Source: Arthrobacter oryzae
GTDB taxonomy: Bacteria > Actinomycetota > Actinomycetes > Actinomycetales > Micrococcaceae
Assembly (NCBI RefSeq): GCF_030718995.1
Contig: NZ_CP132204.1
Span: 2,542,001 to 2,606,000 of the forward strand
Direction of reading: 5' to 3'
Length of the DNA stretch: 64,000 nt
Made by a program: the position numbers and the translations under genes. The notes below the pieces were generated by a model. That model had not been told where the DNA came from. It saw only the letters and a list, made by a program, of their open reading frames with translations, and made no database searches. Positions within the stretch are counted from its first letter, which is position 1. Each line of letters starts with the position of its first letter. This document shows positions 48,109 through 56,417 of the stretch, in pieces.

Positions 48109-48804
48109 ATGACGGATCTGATCGACACCACGGAGATGTATCTTCGGACAATCTTGGAGCTTGAGGAAGAGAACATCGTGGCTCTCCGCGCCCGGATCGC
48201 CGAACGGCTGCGCCACTCCGGGCCCACCGTTTCGCAGACCATCGGCCGGATGGAGCGTGACGGGCTGGTGGTTGTTTCGGGCGACCGGCACCTTGAGCTT
48301 ACGGAAACGGGCCGGAAACGGGCCACTGAAGTCATGCGCAAGCACCGCCTCGCTGAGCGGCTCCTGGCCGACGTGATCGGGCTCGACTGGGCGTACGTCC
48401 ACGACGAAGCGTGCCGGTGGGAACACGTCATGAGCGAACGGGTGGAACGGCGCATCTTCGAACTCCTGGACCACCCCACGGTTTCCCCCTACGGCAATCC
48501 CATTCCCGGGCTGGCTGCGCTTGGCGGCGAACCGTCGCCCGCGTTCACCGACGGCGTGGTGAACCTCCTTGACGCCATGACCGGGTACGGGGCCGACTCG
48601 CGCGTCACCGTGAGCAGGCTGGCCGAACCCATCCAGGTTGAACCCGAGCTGCTCGTCCAGCTTGATGAAGGCGGGATCCGGCCGGGGGCGTCCCTCGCCC
48701 TGGAACGCGTGGGGGAGTACATCTCGGTGCGTGTACCCGAGATCGAGGGGGCCCTTGAGCTGCCGCCCGAAGTCGCGGCCCACGTATTTGTTACGGTCAG
48801 CTGA
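48109..48804 (+). CDS. DtxR/IdeR-family metal-dependent repressor
   Basis: A 231-residue iron- or manganese-sensing repressor. All metal ligands of Corynebacterium DtxR are present at the same positions: M10, H79, E83, H98, C102, E105 and H106. The winged helix (about 1-65) includes GPTVSQTIGRMERDGLV, then the dimerisation domain and a C-terminal SH3-like domain (about 150-230, VSRLAEPIQVEPELLVQLDEGGIRPG). Cys at 102 favours an iron-sensing DtxR/IdeR type. The start has GAGGAG nine bases upstream. It may control the SIP-type iron gene at 26.6-27.4 kb. Confidence 0.93.
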   Translation: MTDLIDTTEMYLRTILELEEENIVALRARIAERLRHSGPTVSQTIGRMERDGLVVVSGDRHLELTETGRKRATEVMRKHRLAERLLADVIGLDWAYVHDEACRWEHVMSERVERRIFELLDHPTVSPYGNPIPGLAALGGEPSPAFTDGVVNLLDAMTGYGADSRVTVSRLAEPIQVEPELLVQLDEGGIRPGASLALERVGEYISVRVPEIEGALELPPEVAAHVFVTVS

Positions 48805-48916
48805 CCGCGCACCTCGTAGGACCACCTACAACTGCCTGAGACGCAGATAACGGAATTATTACCGCGCTGATTAATCACCTATAGTTGTGGACTAGCGCCG
48901 ATACTAAAGCGTTACC

Positions 48917-49156
48917 TGATCCGAAGCCGAGCTCTGCCAGCGGATCAGCGTACGAAACACCTCCTGGCAGAGGCGGGGGAACCACAACCGGCCGTTGAAA
49001 AACGGCCTTGGGGTGAAGTCCGTCAGCGGCAAGCCATCTCCGACGAAGGATTCCTTAGGGATACCCCTGTGTCGGATGCCTTGCAGTGGCGGACCGGGTC
49101 TTTGATCTCTCTGACCCGAATCCGACAGCTAACTTCGCAGGCTATCCAGAGAGGAT
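48917..49156 (+). ncRNA. c-di-AMP riboswitch 1 (ydaO/yuaA type)
   Basis: The conserved blocks are present: CTGGCAGAGGCGGGGGAACC, GGCCTTGGGGTGAAGTC, and near the end CCGAATCCGACAGCTAAC and TCGCAGGC. This RNA fills the 357-base gap between the DtxR gene and the M23 peptidase. A -10-like TATAGT at 48880 may start the transcript. In actinobacteria these aptamers sit before wall hydrolases and c-di-AMP turns them off. Confidence 0.93.
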
Positions 49157-49161
49157 AATTT

Positions 49162-49986
49162 TTGACCACGCAGACCGTCAGGGGCCGCCGCAGGGCGACC
49201 GGTCCCGCTTCGGAGTACCCAGTGGCCGAAGCCGTTATGACGGTCAGGCCGCGCGATGCGCATCGTGATGCACGCCGGCGCCGCAGCCTGTTCAGCCAGG
49301 TAACGGCCTTCGCTTCGGCGAGCGGTGTGGGCCAGAAGGCGGGCATTGCCCTCGCGGCCACCGGGCTCGTCCTCACTGTGACCGTCCCGTCCACCGGCCC
49401 CGCGATGTCCACAGCGGACACGGGGAACGCTGCCGCCGCTGCGTCAGCTGCGCCACAGCCGGAAGTGTCCGCTGCTGCAGGTGCCAAAATCGACTTCAAC
49501 CGCACGTACGTTGCCACCAAGGGTGATCCGGACGGCAAGCTCAAGCAGCTACTGAGCGCGCAGTCGGCAGGGACCATCACCCGTGCGGCCTCCGCCGGCA
49601 GCCTCGGTGCTCCGTTGGAACAAATGATTTCGGCCTCACCGTTCGGCTTCCGGGTCAGCCCCATCACGGGCGGCGCCGGTGAGTTCCACCGCGGCCAGGA
49701 CTATGCCGCCCAGTGCGGTACGAGCGTCCTCGCTGCCGCCAGCGGAACAGTGACCTTCTCGGGCTGGCACCCCTATGGCGGCGGAAACCGCGTGGTGATT
49801 GATCACGGCAACGGCCTGGAAACCACGTACAACCACCTTTCGTCCTCCAACGTCCAGGTGGGGCAGAAAGTGGGCCGTGGCGACCTCGTGGCGCTCAGCG
49901 GGACCACCGGCGCCTCCACCGGCTGCCACCTCCATTTCGAGGTCATGGTCAACGGCGAAGTCGTCGACCCCACCGGCTGGCTCTGA
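49162..49986 (+). CDS. Secreted M23 peptidoglycan endopeptidase
   Basis: A 274-residue exported LytM-type zinc peptidase that cuts peptide cross-links in peptidoglycan. It has a long basic N-terminus, a hydrophobic export segment (about 57-78), an Ala-rich linker, and the M23 domain (about 150-274) with zinc ligands H176 and D180 (FHRGQDYAA) and the HLHFE motif (H256, H258). The TTG at 49162 is preferred because GAGAGGA lies just upstream; the next in-frame ATG is internal. Directly controlled by the upstream c-di-AMP riboswitch. Confidence 0.9.
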   Translation: MTTQTVRGRRRATGPASEYPVAEAVMTVRPRDAHRDARRRRSLFSQVTAFASASGVGQKAGIALAATGLVLTVTVPSTGPAMSTADTGNAAAAASAAPQPEVSAAAGAKIDFNRTYVATKGDPDGKLKQLLSAQSAGTITRAASAGSLGAPLEQMISASPFGFRVSPITGGAGEFHRGQDYAAQCGTSVLAAASGTVTFSGWHPYGGGNRVVIDHGNGLETTYNHLSSSNVQVGQKVGRGDLVALSGTTGASTGCHLHFEVMVNGEVVDPTGWL

Positions 49987-50036
49987 TCCAAGCGATGGAC
50001 CGCTCTCGCATTCCTGTGACATGCCGTGACCTGAAT

Positions 50037-50065
50037 GTGACATTCGTTATTAATTCCTGTACCGT
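50037..50065 (+). promoter_or_regulatory. Promoter of the second riboswitch transcript
   Basis: GTGACA (50037-50042), a 17-base spacer and TACCGT (50060-50065), placed just upstream of the second riboswitch, resemble a housekeeping sigma promoter. A perfect nine-base hairpin (CGCCAACTT/AAGTTGGCG, 50074-50096) comes right after it. Confidence 0.5.
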
Positions 50066-50097
50066 TTAGAGCACGCCAACTTTTCCGAAGTTGGCGC

Positions 50098-50293
50098 TCT
50101 TGAGTGGATTGCCTAACTCTGCCACCGCTCAAGGTCCGTTCGCATGACATCGTCTGGCAGAGGCGGGGGAACCAATTTTGGTCTTCGCAAGAAGACCTTG
50201 GGGTTAAGTCGCAACGCTTCCCAGGAAGCCGAGCGGCCGGGTGACTCCCATCCGAATCCGACAGCTCACCTCGTAGGCATTGGGAGAGGCTAC
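50098..50293 (+). ncRNA. c-di-AMP riboswitch 2 (ydaO/yuaA type)
   Basis: The same blocks as the first copy: CTGGCAGAGGCGGGGGAACC, ACCTTGGGGTTAAGTC, CCGAATCCGACAGCTCACC and TCGTAGGC. It fills the gap between the M23 gene and the NlpC/P60 gene. The two aptamers share the conserved core but differ in the variable arms, so they are an old duplication or independently kept copies. Confidence 0.93.
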
Positions 50294-50297
50294 CTTC

Positions 50298-51038
50298 GTG
50301 TCTACACGTCACAATTCTGCGCGCCACCGTGCGCAAACGGTTCGAACGAACCCGTTGAACTCCGTGTCCCGGGCTGTTACTGCCAACGCCGGAACCGTAG
50401 GTCGCCAGGCGGCTGTCATTGCAGCCGCGTCCGGATTGATCCTCAGCGTTGGAATGCCGGCGAACGCCGCCGACACCAACCTGGGTGTTTCCGCTTCCAC
50501 GGAGTCCGGCTCACAGTCGGCCCAGCTGACCGTCACCGCGGAACCGACAGCGACTGTTTCCTTCGAGCGTCCGGCAGTGACCACGAAGGCAGCGCCCAAG
50601 GTTGAAACCGTCCGGGCACAGTCCACCGGTACAGATGCCAGCGAAACGTCCACTGAGGCCGACGCAGAAGGCAAGGCAGGCAAGCTTGCCGACGCCGCTT
50701 CGTCTGCAGCAGCATCGGGCCTCGCTGCCATCGCCTACACCGGCATTGGCAGTGCCTACGTCTGGGGCGGCACCACTCCCAGCGGCTGGGACTGCTCAGG
50801 CTTCACCCAGTGGGTCTACGCCCAGGCCGGCATCAGCATCCCCCGCACCAACGCATGGACTGCCATGACGCCCACCGCCACCCCGGCGCCGGGCGATCTT
50901 GTCATGCAAAACGGCGGCGCACACGTTGGCATCTACGTCGGCAACGGCATGATGATCAGCGCGTTGAACCCGTCGCAGGGCACCCTCCTGCACGCTGTGT
51001 CCGCCACGGGCACGTCCGCGTACTACACCATGCGCTAA
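50298..51038 (+). CDS. Secreted NlpC/P60 peptidoglycan hydrolase
   Basis: A 246-residue exported cysteine peptidase. The N-terminus is basic, followed by an export segment (GRQAAVIAAASGLILSVGMPANAADTN, about 36-60), a Ser/Thr/Glu-rich linker, and the NlpC/P60 domain (about 140-246): catalytic Cys166 in WDCSGFTQWVYAQAG and His209 in GGAHVGIYVGNG. It cuts between stem-peptide residues in the wall. The GTG at 50298 follows GGGAGAGG; control is by the c-di-AMP riboswitch immediately before it. Confidence 0.92.
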   Translation: MSTRHNSARHRAQTVRTNPLNSVSRAVTANAGTVGRQAAVIAAASGLILSVGMPANAADTNLGVSASTESGSQSAQLTVTAEPTATVSFERPAVTTKAAPKVETVRAQSTGTDASETSTEADAEGKAGKLADAASSAAASGLAAIAYTGIGSAYVWGGTTPSGWDCSGFTQWVYAQAGISIPRTNAWTAMTPTATPAPGDLVMQNGGAHVGIYVGNGMMISALNPSQGTLLHAVSATGTSAYYTMR

Positions 51039-51192
51039 ATCACACTGCGCTAAAACACGTGCTTCCCTTCAGTGAAGCGCGCGTCCTTCGCTAAAAACCC
51101 TGTTCGGGCCGTTCCGGCTTACCCCCAAGATGCCGGAGCGTCCAAAAGCCGCGGCCTGCCATGCAGTCTGAGGAAAACGAAAGAGAGAAATA

Positions 51193-51957
51193 ATGACTAC
51201 TCGTGCCATCGCACGGCACCGCGCCGAGGTTACCAAAACCAACTCGCTTGCTGTCATTGCCAAGGCTGTCGGCGACAACGCCGGCGGCATGGGCCGTCAG
51301 GCTGCGGTTATCGCTGCTGCTTCCGGCCTGGTCCTGACGAGCGGTATCGCAGCCAACGCTGCCGACACCAATGTTCAGCGCGAAGCAACCTCTGCTTCCA
51401 CCTTGGAAGTCCAGTCTTCCGCTCCCGCCAACATCTCGGCTGCATCCAGCATCGCCATCTCCTTCGAGAAGCCCGCTGTATCCACCTCCCCGGCTCCGGT
51501 CGTTGAAGAGCCCAAGCCCGTTGTTGAGGTCCAGGAAGCTGCTCCCGAGGCCGCTCCGGCAGCCACCGTTGAAACCACCGTCGCAGCTCCGGCCGCCCCC
51601 GCGCCGGCTGCTCCGGCCGCTGCCAGCGGTAACGGCGCCTCGATCGCAGCTGCTGCTTACGCCCAGCTCGGCGTTGCCCAGGACTGCACCGCCCTCGCCA
51701 CCAACTCGCTTGCAGCCGTGGGCATCAACTACCACGGCTGGCCGGCAGGTTACCTCTCCCTGGGCCGCACCGTCAGTGCAGCCGAGGCGCAGCCGGGCGA
51801 CCTCGCCTACTACCAGAACGGCGGCATGGGCATGGCTCACATCGCTGTCTACGTTGGCAACGGCCAGGCCGTGCACGGCGGCTGGAACGGTGGAACCACC
51901 TCCCTGTTCAGCGTCAACGTCGGCTCCGGCCCGGTCTTCATCCGCGTCGGCGGCTAA
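51193..51957 (+). CDS. Secreted NlpC/P60-like paralogue with altered active site
   Basis: A 254-residue exported protein whose N-terminus (GRQAAVIAAASGLVLTSGIAANAADTN) is almost the same as that of the preceding gene, showing duplication. A long Ala/Pro/Val/Glu linker (about 90-150) leads to a C-terminal domain with Cys165 in QDCTALATNSLAAVGI and His216 in MAHIAVYVGNGQAVHGGW. The usual DCSGF is changed to DCTAL, so this is a divergent NlpC/P60 branch that may still be active. No own riboswitch is visible in the 154 bases upstream; it may be read through from the second riboswitch transcript. A strong terminator follows. Confidence 0.83.
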   Translation: MTTRAIARHRAEVTKTNSLAVIAKAVGDNAGGMGRQAAVIAAASGLVLTSGIAANAADTNVQREATSASTLEVQSSAPANISAASSIAISFEKPAVSTSPAPVVEEPKPVVEVQEAAPEAAPAATVETTVAAPAAPAPAAPAAASGNGASIAAAAYAQLGVAQDCTALATNSLAAVGINYHGWPAGYLSLGRTVSAAEAQPGDLAYYQNGGMGMAHIAVYVGNGQAVHGGWNGGTTSLFSVNVGSGPVFIRVGG

Positions 51958-51978
51958 AGCCTCCGGCTCACGTTTGCC

Positions 51979-52013
51979 AAAAGAACCCCTGCCTTCGGGC
52001 AGGGGTTCTTTTG
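51979..52013 (+). terminator. Rho-independent terminator of the cell-wall gene cluster
   Basis: AAAAGAACCCCTGCC, a TTCG loop and GGCAGGGGTTCTTTT: perfect 15-base arms with a T run. Confidence 0.95.
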
Positions 52014-52180
52014 CGTTTCCGGCAGGTGAATTTTTATCGACACGGGCTGTATGGTAACGGCCCGATTCGGTGATCGGCCACTTGAGTGTTTACTCTTGTG
52101 TTGTCGATCCATAGCCCGGACAAGCAGAGGGCAGCCGGCCCTCGAGCCCCTGACGGGTGCGGCCGTGAAGAGGTATGTGC

Positions 52181-52681
52181 ATGCGCACTCTCGTTCTTAA
52201 TGCTGGATATGAACCGCTGGCGGTTGTGACATTCCGCCGGGCGCTGGTTCTTGTGCTGACCGGAAAAGCTAGCGTGGTGGCCGAAGGCGACGATCCTGTC
52301 GTCGGGCCGCAGGAGATCCTGGGCCGCCCGTCCGTGATCCTCCTGAACCGCTACATCCGCCCGCGGTACAACACCATCACGGCAGTGAGCCGCCGGGGCG
52401 TGCTGCGCCGCGACGGCCACCGCTGTGCCTATTGCGGGAAAGCAGCACACACCATTGACCACGTCCACCCCAAATCGAGGGGCGGTGCCGACTCGTGGGA
52501 AAACCTGGTGGCCGCCTGCTTGAGATGCAACAACGTGAAAGGCGACCACACCCCGGCCGAAATGGGCTGGAAGCTCAGGTTCGTGCCGGCGCCCCCTCAC
52601 GGCACCATCTGGCAGATTAAGGAGCTGGAAAAGCCCACTCCCGCGTGGGATCCGTTCCTGCTGCCTGAATCCGCCGCCTGA
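52181..52681 (+). CDS. HNH endonuclease family protein
   Basis: A 166-residue protein conserved in actinobacteria. After an N-terminal part (MRTLVLNAGYEPLAVVTFRRALVLVL) comes an HNH domain with two zinc CxxC pairs (CAYC and CLRC) around the active-site HTIDHVHPKSRGG and NLVAACLRCNNVKGD. These stand-alone HNH proteins are presumed DNA-nicking enzymes; the physiological role is unclear and no restriction partner is nearby. The ATG at 52181 has GAAGAGG seven bases upstream; an ATG at 52175 is too close to it. Confidence 0.88.
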   Translation: MRTLVLNAGYEPLAVVTFRRALVLVLTGKASVVAEGDDPVVGPQEILGRPSVILLNRYIRPRYNTITAVSRRGVLRRDGHRCAYCGKAAHTIDHVHPKSRGGADSWENLVAACLRCNNVKGDHTPAEMGWKLRFVPAPPHGTIWQIKELEKPTPAWDPFLLPESAA

Positions 52682-52726
52682 GGCGTCGCTGCTGCACGGG
52701 GCCGGCTCCATCGCTAGGCTGGCCTT

Positions 52727-53344
52727 GTGGAGTTTGATGCCTTAATCCTGGCCGGCGGCCGGTCATCCCGCCTGGGCGGCGTGCCCAAGTCCCAGTTGGT
52801 GTACGACGGCGCCACCCTCCTGTCGCGGTCGCTCGCGGCAGCCGCCGGGGCAACCGCCACAGTGGTGGTGGGACCCGATCCCGGTGTCCTGCCCTCCGGC
52901 GTCCTGACGTGCCGTGAAGAGCCTGCGTTCGCCGGCCCTGCCGCAGCTATTGCTGCCGGCCTGGCTGCCCTTGCCCATGCGCAGGGGCCGTATCGGGCAG
53001 GCATGACGTTGGTTCTGGCCTGTGACATGCCCAAAGTGGACCAGGCGGTGGCCGCCCTGCTGGCTGCCTTGGCCGCGGGATCCCCGGGGTCCGCGGGCTC
53101 CGAAGGAGTCATGTCCGTTTCGCCGGACGGCCGCCAGCAGCCGCTCGCGGGCTTTTATAGCACACATGCGCTACAACGGGCCGTCGAGGAAAAGGCCAGG
53201 AGCGGAGGGCTTGCGGGAGCATCAGTCTTCGCCCTCCTTGCTAGGCTTGACGTGCGGACTGTAACCGTCCCCGCCGGTGCCACGGACGACGTGGATACCT
53301 GGGGCGATGCCACCGCGTTAGGGGTGTCCCGCCAGGGGGCGTGA
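52727..53344 (+). CDS. mobA: Molybdenum cofactor guanylyltransferase-like protein
   Basis: A 205-residue nucleotidyltransferase with the MobA/NTP_transf_3 signature LAGGRSSRLGGVPKSQL (about 8-24) and the metal-binding LACDMPK. It would attach GMP (or CMP) to molybdopterin; the neighbours moeA and fdhD support this. The protein has the usual length. GTG start. First of the mobA-DUF6457-moeA series, with fdhD close behind. Confidence 0.87.
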   Translation: MEFDALILAGGRSSRLGGVPKSQLVYDGATLLSRSLAAAAGATATVVVGPDPGVLPSGVLTCREEPAFAGPAAAIAAGLAALAHAQGPYRAGMTLVLACDMPKVDQAVAALLAALAAGSPGSAGSEGVMSVSPDGRQQPLAGFYSTHALQRAVEEKARSGGLAGASVFALLARLDVRTVTVPAGATDDVDTWGDATALGVSRQGA

Positions 53345-53420
53345 ACCGCCGTCAGCATGCGCCGACGTCGGTGGACCGTGCGGTGGCACCGCAACTGAAT
53401 TTTCGAGTTTGGAGGCAACA

Positions 53421-53804
53421 GTGAAGAGCCAGGAAGAAACGCTGGAAGACTGGTGCCGGGCGCTGCTGCAAGCATTCGAGTTGGAGGACGTCGAGGTGGA
53501 CGTCAATGAAGTACTTGCGCTGGCCGGGGTGGCAGCCCACTCCGTGGTGCGCCCGGCGGCGCCGTTGACCACCTTTATCGCCGGCTTCGCGGCGGGCATG
53601 GCCACGGGCTCGGGCCAGGCCCCGGACACGGTCTCCATGCAGGCTGCCCTGGGCACGGCACGGGCGCTGGCGATGGACTATGCGGAAGTGGACACGGCAG
53701 CGGCGACGCAGCATTCGCCATCCGGGTCGGAATCAGCCGTGTCCGGGCCGGCGGCCGACCCGGCAGCAGTGCCACCCGCCACAAGCAGGAACACCGGCGC
53801 ATGA
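53421..53804 (+). CDS. DUF6457 family protein
   Basis: A 127-residue actinobacterial protein, mostly helical in the first 90 residues (ETLEDWCRALLQAFELEDVEVDVNEVLALAGVAAHSVVRPAAPLTTFIAGFAAGMA), followed by a low-complexity Ala/Ser/Pro tail. It is found beside mobA and moeA in related genomes, which suggests a part in cofactor maturation, but its activity is not known. GTG at 53421 with GGAGG nine bases upstream. Its stop overlaps the moeA start by four bases. Confidence 0.82.
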   Translation: MKSQEETLEDWCRALLQAFELEDVEVDVNEVLALAGVAAHSVVRPAAPLTTFIAGFAAGMATGSGQAPDTVSMQAALGTARALAMDYAEVDTAAATQHSPSGSESAVSGPAADPAAVPPATSRNTGA

Positions 53805-55366
53805 CGGCTGCGCCGCCGGGCGGCGCCGACGCCGCCAGCGACGTCCTTGAAGAAGGGGATCCTGCCGGCGGCCCAGACTCCGCCGACGCAGCCGACGCAG
53901 CCGACTCCCAGGCTCCCGCTTCGCAAGGGGGCGAATCCCAGGCGGCGGGATCCCGCGGGGTCGGGCACACCCACGCGGCGCACACCTGGCAGGAGGCCCG
54001 GCAGGCGTCGTTCGACTGCGCCACACCCATCCCGCCGGGACCGGTGCCGCTCAGGAGTGCGCTGGGCAGGACGCTCGCCGCGGATATCACGGCGCTCCAG
54101 GATATGCCGCACTATGCTTCATCAGCCATGGACGGCTGGGCGGTCAACGGGACGGGGCCGTGGATCCTGGCAGAGCCCGGCCACCGGCTGGCGCCGCACC
54201 AGGCCAGCCCCATCGTCACGGGCGGCCTCATTCCCCCCGGCGCCAAGGCTGTGCTCCGCAGCGAAAGCGGCATGATCACAACGGATGACGAAGGGCTCCC
54301 GGTCCTGGCCCTTGGCGGCTCGGCGCGGCCCGGCGAACCGAAGAACGGCCAGCACATCCGGAAAGCCGGGGAGGAAGCAGCCGCCGGAGACGTCCTGGTC
54401 AAAAGCGGTGCGGTCCTCAATCCGGCCCACGTAGCCCTCGCTGCGCTCGCCGGGTACGACTCCCTGCAGGTCCAGGGCAAGCCCGTGGTGAGGATCCTGC
54501 TCACAGGCTCCGAAGTGGTCGCTGCAGGCCTTCCCTCGCCCGGCAAGGTGCGCGACACCTTCGGCCCGCAACTGGGGGCAGTGGTCGGGATGCTCGGCGG
54601 CATCTTCGCCGGGCAGGAAAAAATCGGCGACAACTACGACGAATGGCTTGCTGCCTTGGAAGACATCGGTCCCGAGGACATCGGACCGCAAGCCGGTCCG
54701 GGCGTGCAGGCTGGCCAGGCCCCGGAAACCGGTTCCGTTCCATCGCTGGGAGCGCCGGTGCCGGGCGCGGAGGAGGTGCCTGCCGACGTCGTCATCACCA
54801 CCGGCGGAACCGGCCAGTCCGGGACCGACCACCTCCGCCGTGCCGTTGCGGAACTGGGCGGCCGCCTGCTGATCGACGGCATCGCCATGCGTCCGGGGCA
54901 TCCGGCGGTCCTCGCGGAACTGCCGGACGGCCGCTTCATCCTGGGCCTGCCCGGCAATCCCCTCGCCGCGATGATGGCGCTCTGCACGGTGGGGGCGCCG
55001 CTCCTGGCCGCCCTGGGCCACGGCACCCTGCCGCCGGTCAGCGAAGTGCCCTGCGGAACCATGATCGACGCTGAACCGGGACGGACCCGGCTTATGCCCT
55101 TCAGGCTGCTGTACGGCATGGCATCGCCGGCCCGGCACGCCGGACCAGGGATGATGCGCGGCCTCGCGGCTGCCGACGGCGTCCTTGTGGTTCCGCCGCA
55201 CGGCGTTCAGCTGGGGGAGCCGGTACCGGCCTTCGCCCTGCCCTGGGGCGCGCCGATCCAGACGGCGGATCCCGCTGCGGCCAAAGCGAAGGCGGCCGCC
55301 CGCAAAGCACCCCGCAAGCCCGCAGCGGCGGACGGTCCGGTGGACTGGAGCGCCCTGCTGGGCTGA
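53801..55366 (+). CDS. moeA: Molybdopterin molybdenumtransferase MoeA
   Basis: Inserts molybdate into adenylylated molybdopterin. The 521-residue protein is longer than typical MoeA (about 410) because of a low-complexity N-terminal extension (about 1-65) and an insertion near 285-325 (DIGPEDIGPQAGPGVQAGQAP). The core landmarks are ASSAMDGWAVNG, IVTGGLIPPGAKAVLR, the MoCF domain TTGGTGQSGTDH and PGNPLAAMMALCT. It starts within the DUF6457 stop (ATGA), so these are translationally coupled. Followed 71 bases later by fdhD. Confidence 0.92.
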   Translation: MTAAPPGGADAASDVLEEGDPAGGPDSADAADAADSQAPASQGGESQAAGSRGVGHTHAAHTWQEARQASFDCATPIPPGPVPLRSALGRTLAADITALQDMPHYASSAMDGWAVNGTGPWILAEPGHRLAPHQASPIVTGGLIPPGAKAVLRSESGMITTDDEGLPVLALGGSARPGEPKNGQHIRKAGEEAAAGDVLVKSGAVLNPAHVALAALAGYDSLQVQGKPVVRILLTGSEVVAAGLPSPGKVRDTFGPQLGAVVGMLGGIFAGQEKIGDNYDEWLAALEDIGPEDIGPQAGPGVQAGQAPETGSVPSLGAPVPGAEEVPADVVITTGGTGQSGTDHLRRAVAELGGRLLIDGIAMRPGHPAVLAELPDGRFILGLPGNPLAAMMALCTVGAPLLAALGHGTLPPVSEVPCGTMIDAEPGRTRLMPFRLLYGMASPARHAGPGMMRGLAAADGVLVVPPHGVQLGEPVPAFALPWGAPIQTADPAAAKAKAAARKAPRKPAAADGPVDWSALLG

Positions 55367-55437
55367 AACGTCCCCGGCTGGTGAAGCCGGTCCGGGCTTG
55401 CAATGATGGTCGTAACTGCACTGTTAAGGAGCGCATC

Positions 55438-56310
55438 GTGGCCCGCATGACGCAACGCCGCAAGATCCACAAGTTCGTCCTGGACGGCTCACCCCAGTCC
55501 CGCGCATTCCCTGTGCGGCACCGGGAGGATGTTCTGGCTGTGGAAGAGCCGCTCGAGATACGGCTGGGCTCCCTCCCGTTTACTGTCACCATGCGGACGC
55601 CCGGCGATGACTTTGACCTCGTGGCCGGATTCCTGGTCTCCGAGGGCATCATCTGGGACCCCGATCAGCTCATCTCCCTGCGCTTCTGTGCAGGTGAGGA
55701 TGAGAACGGCGTGCAGACCTTTAACGTGGTGGAGGCCCAACTGCGGCCGGACGTGGTCCTTCCTGAGCGGGGGCGCAACATCTTTACCTCAAGCTCGTGC
55801 GGCATCTGCGGCACCGATTCGATCGATGCCGTCCGCAAGTCGTCGCATTTCAGCCCGGCGGGGGATCCGCTGACCGTGCCGGTTGAGACGCTGTCAGGGC
55901 TCCCGGACCAGCTTCGTGCCGCGCAGGCTGTCTTCGACACCACCGGCGGTGTCCATGCAGCGGGCCTCTTCCGGATCACCGACGACGGCGGCGCTGAGCT
56001 GCTGTGCCTCCGCGAGGACGTGGGACGCCACAACGCCGTGGACAAGGTGGTGGGCTGGGCGCTGCGCGAGCGGCTGCTGCCCCTGGCCGGCACGGTGCTG
56101 CAGGTCTCCGGGCGCGCCTCTTTCGAACTGGTCCAGAAGGCGGCACTCGCCGGTATTCCGGTGCTTGCGGCGGTCAGTGCGCCGTCCAGCCTGGCTGTTG
56201 AACTTGCCGACGCCAGCGGCATGACCCTGGCGGGCTTCAGCCGGGGAGCGACCCTCAACGTCTATGCCGGACAGCACCGCATCACGGCTCCCGCACCCGT
56301 GCCCGGATAG
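55438..56310 (+). CDS. fdhD: FdhD sulfurtransferase for formate dehydrogenase
   Basis: Transfers sulfur from the cysteine desulfurase to the molybdenum cofactor, needed for active formate dehydrogenase. The 290-residue protein has the CxxC motif (SSSCGICGTDS), RTPGDDFDLVAGFLVSEGII near 60-80, and EDVGRHNAVDKVVGWAL. The GTG at 55438 follows TAAGGAG at good spacing; an in-frame start 57 bases upstream lacks this. It closes the molybdenum-cofactor gene group. The formate dehydrogenase itself is not in the window. Confidence 0.94.
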   Translation: MARMTQRRKIHKFVLDGSPQSRAFPVRHREDVLAVEEPLEIRLGSLPFTVTMRTPGDDFDLVAGFLVSEGIIWDPDQLISLRFCAGEDENGVQTFNVVEAQLRPDVVLPERGRNIFTSSSCGICGTDSIDAVRKSSHFSPAGDPLTVPVETLSGLPDQLRAAQAVFDTTGGVHAAGLFRITDDGGAELLCLREDVGRHNAVDKVVGWALRERLLPLAGTVLQVSGRASFELVQKAALAGIPVLAAVSAPSSLAVELADASGMTLAGFSRGATLNVYAGQHRITAPAPVPG

Positions 56311-56323
56311 GGAAAAACGCTTG

Positions 56324-56417
56324 GCTTATGCGGCCCGGCACAGTAGATTTTATCCATCGAATGGACGCGCCGATCCGCTCCTTCAGCTGAGTCCAAGGGC
56401 TAGCGCATAAGCTGAAG
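56324..56417. promoter_or_regulatory. Inverted repeats in the promoter region of the alpha-mannosidase gene
   Basis: GCTTATGCG (56324-56332) and CGCATAAGC (56404-56412) are exact complements; TCCATCGAATGGA (56353-56365) is a small palindrome; CTTCAGCT (56381-56388) pairs with AGCTGAAG (56410-56417). Any of these could be a regulator site. Confidence 0.4.
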
